A DNA stretch of 64,000 nucleotides from F22 sp963675625 (lineage in GTDB: Bacteria > Bacteroidota > Bacteroidia > Bacteroidales > Bacteroidaceae), in NCBI GenBank assembly GCA_963675625.1, contig OY776497.1, positions 1,178,001 to 1,242,000 of the forward strand, read 5' to 3'. The notes below the pieces were generated by a model, which saw nothing but the letters and a program-made list of their open reading frames with translations, was not told where the DNA came from and did no database searches. A program made the translations under genes and the position numbers. Positions 62,893-64,000 of the stretch are shown in pieces; within the stretch, counting starts at the first letter, position 1, and every line of letters starts with the position of its first letter.

Positions 62893-63438
62893 CTATTCCT
62901 TTTCAACTTGCATAAAGTCGAGTTCGAGCGGAGTTTTACGCTCAAAAATCTTAACCATCACCTTGAGTTTTTTCTTCTCAGGGTTGACCTCTTGTACAAC
63001 ACCACTAAATCCACTGAATGGACCATCTGCCACCTTCACAGTTTCACCAACCATATAAGGAATTTCTACAGAATCTTCCATAACAACATCATCATGTGCA
63101 GTCGTTGCACCAAGCATGCGATCTACTTCGCTCTTACGCAATGGTACAGGATTTTTTCCGCCCAAAAAACCAATCACATTATTCGTATTGGTCAAAGCAT
63201 GAGAAACTTCTCCTACTAGGGCACATTCTATCAAGACATAACCAGGAAGGGTTGAACGTTCTTTAACGACTTTTTTTCCGTTAACTACGCTTACATATTT
63301 TTCAGTTGGTATCAACACTTGCGATACAAAATCTTGATAAACACCATTTTTAATGTCCAAATCAATCAATTCTTTCGCTTTGTATTCCTTACCACTGACA
63401 GCACGTAAAACGTACCACTTCATTACTAGTTCTGCCAT
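62893..63438 (-). CDS. nusG: Transcription termination/antitermination protein NusG
   Basis: This is a 181-aa NusG with an NGN domain (KWYVLRAVSGKEYKAKEL, then LPGYVLIECALVGEVSHALTNTNNVIGFLGG). A KOW domain (VGETVKVADGPFSGFSGVVQEVNPEKKKLKVMV) follows. It lies 12 bases after secE. Met6 is an alternative start. Confidence 0.97.
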   Translation of the reverse strand: MAELVMKWYVLRAVSGKEYKAKELIDLDIKNGVYQDFVSQVLIPTEKYVSVVNGKKVVKERSTLPGYVLIECALVGEVSHALTNTNNVIGFLGGKNPVPLRKSEVDRMLGATTAHDDVVMEDSVEIPYMVGETVKVADGPFSGFSGVVQEVNPEKKKLKVMVKIFERKTPLELDFMQVEKE

Positions 63439-63450
63439 AAATTAAAATAA

Positions 63451-63642
63451 TTAATGTAGATAAATCAAATCCTGCATCAAATGCTTAAAGCAAAAGTCCA
63501 TCACAAACACAACACCCGCAATGAGTAGGGAAGCATACAGAACTACCACTGCGCTGTTAGCCAATTCGGCTACTGTGGGCCAAGTCACTTTATGAACAAG
63601 CTCGTCATAAGACGATTTGCAATAAGATATTAGTTTCTCCAT
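63451..63642 (-). CDS. secE: Preprotein translocase subunit SecE
   Basis: This is a 63-aa SecE with one transmembrane helix (about 30-50, VVVLYASLLIAGVVFVMDF) preceded by the amphipathic helix and the conserved ELVHKVTWPT motif. It is the short, single-helix type. I chose the ATG at 63642; starting at 63693 would overlap the tRNA-Trp gene. It stabilises SecY in the inner membrane. Confidence 0.95.
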   Translation of the reverse strand: MEKLISYCKSSYDELVHKVTWPTVAELANSAVVVLYASLLIAGVVFVMDFCFKHLMQDLIYLH

Positions 63643-63663
63643 ATCGTATACAATAAATGTTTG

Positions 63664-63736
63664 CACGGGAAGAGAGGCTCGAACTCCCGACACCCGGTTT
63701 TGGAGACCGGTGCTCTACCAACTGAGCTATTCCCGT
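63664..63736 (-). tRNA. tRNA-Trp (CCA anticodon)
   Basis: A 73-nt cloverleaf without encoded CCA: acceptor ACGGGAA pairs with TTCCCGT, discriminator G73. The anticodon loop CTCCAAA has anticodon CCA, and the T loop is TTCGAGC. It lies between tuf and secE, as commonly seen in this operon in the phylum. Confidence 0.96.
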
Positions 63737-63742
63737 GTATAA

Positions 63743-63768
63743 AGTCAGCCCCCGTTAGAGGACTGACT
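63743..63768 (-). terminator. Hairpin between tuf and tRNA-Trp
   Basis: An 11-bp stem (63743-63753 with 63758-63768, two G-U pairs) has a 4-base loop and is followed on the minus strand only by TTTAT. The short T run suggests partial termination or an RNA-processing site for the tRNA rather than a full stop. Confidence 0.6.
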
Positions 63769-63798
63769 CTATTTATTTTTGGTTTATTCTTTACAGAA

Positions 63799-64000
63799 TT
63801 AGTCGATAAGCTCAGTTACCTGACCTGCACCAACGGTACGTCCACCTTCACGGATTGCAAAACGAAGACCAACATTAAGTGCTACTGGGTAGATAAGCTT
63901 AACAGTGATAGTGATGTTATCACCAGGCATTACCATGCTTACACCATCTTCTAGTGTAATTTCACCTGTACAGTCCATAGTACGTAGATAGAACTGAGGA
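63799..64000 (-). CDS. tuf: Partial elongation factor Tu, C-terminus
   Basis: The frame runs from the right edge to a stop at 63801-63799. The visible residues read SSVLYLRTMDCTGEITLEDG and end in ALNVGLRFAIREGGRTVGAGQVTELID. This is the C-terminal barrel domain 3 of EF-Tu, with the conserved GGRTVGAGQVT end. It heads the tuf-tRNA(Trp)-secE-nusG operon. Confidence 0.98.
   Translation of the reverse strand, partial: PQFYLRTMDCTGEITLEDGVSMVMPGDNITITVKLIYPVALNVGLRFAIREGGRTVGAGQVTELID

Noticed and set aside
62728..63219. A 163-codon plus-strand frame over rplK and nusG
   Set aside because: It runs antisense across two certain genes and has no recognisable domain.

Overview
The window looks like a chromosome segment of a Bacteroidales bacterium, Bacteroides/Prevotella-like; I cannot fix the genus. 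The evidence is a SusC/SusD starch-uptake locus, lipoproteins with acidic residues just after the lipobox cysteine, DUF6242 and DUF5107 proteins, RNase HI with an N-terminal caulimovirus-VI-type domain, and recurrent promoter boxes of the Bacteroidetes type (-7 TAnnTTTG, sometimes with TTTG about 20 bases upstream). The DNA is AT-rich. I see no phage, insertion sequence, CRISPR array or integrase.

Layout. 1-7.5 kb: start of prmC (minus), ribD, a DUF6242 lipoprotein, then the envelope genes uppS-bamA-ompH-murI. 7.6-16.3 kb: a sugar-use locus of a GH2 lipoprotein, a sugar-porter MFS permease and a DUF5107/TPR protein (minus), divergent from an AraC regulator. 16.4-16.6 kb: an array of alternating AAGTATAT-type repeats with a perfect 30-bp palindrome. 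16.6-21.5 kb: sufBCDS. 21.7-27.3 kb: cvpA (plus) facing rimP-nusA-infB (minus). 27.5-33 kb: an SDR-family epimerase, two identical initiator tRNAs, aroK-speA-argB (minus) and RNase HI. 33.1-37.1 kb: a TRM11-like methyltransferase, a NamZ-type muramidase, a LacI regulator and L31 type B. 37.2-48.1 kb: an alpha-glucan locus, susC-susD-susE-susF ending at a strong terminator, followed by a separately promoted GH13 lipoprotein with a fimbrillin-like N-terminus. 48.4-52.3 kb: a small exported protein with an unusual repeat-rich leader, an RRM protein, an MlaE/MlaF transporter pair and lptB. 52.4-64 kb: the transcription/translation operon tuf-tRNA(Trp)-secE-nusG-rplK-rplA-rplJ-rplL-rpoB-rpoC on the minus strand.

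How the parts relate. Most of the window is core housekeeping: envelope biogenesis (uppS, bamA, ompH, murI, lptB, Mla), Fe-S assembly, translation initiation, arginine/polyamine and shikimate steps, and the ribosomal/RNA polymerase operon. Two islands handle carbohydrates: a SusCD starch-type locus, and a GH2/MFS/DUF5107 locus that imports through an inner-membrane permease without its own SusCD pair. The observations most worth following are the palindromic repeat array, the fimbrillin-GH13 fusion, the reiterated AGGTAWT motif in the leader of the 119-aa protein beside an RRM gene, two promoters placed so that prmC and aroK would be nearly leaderless, and a methyltransferase that resembles clostridial proteins.
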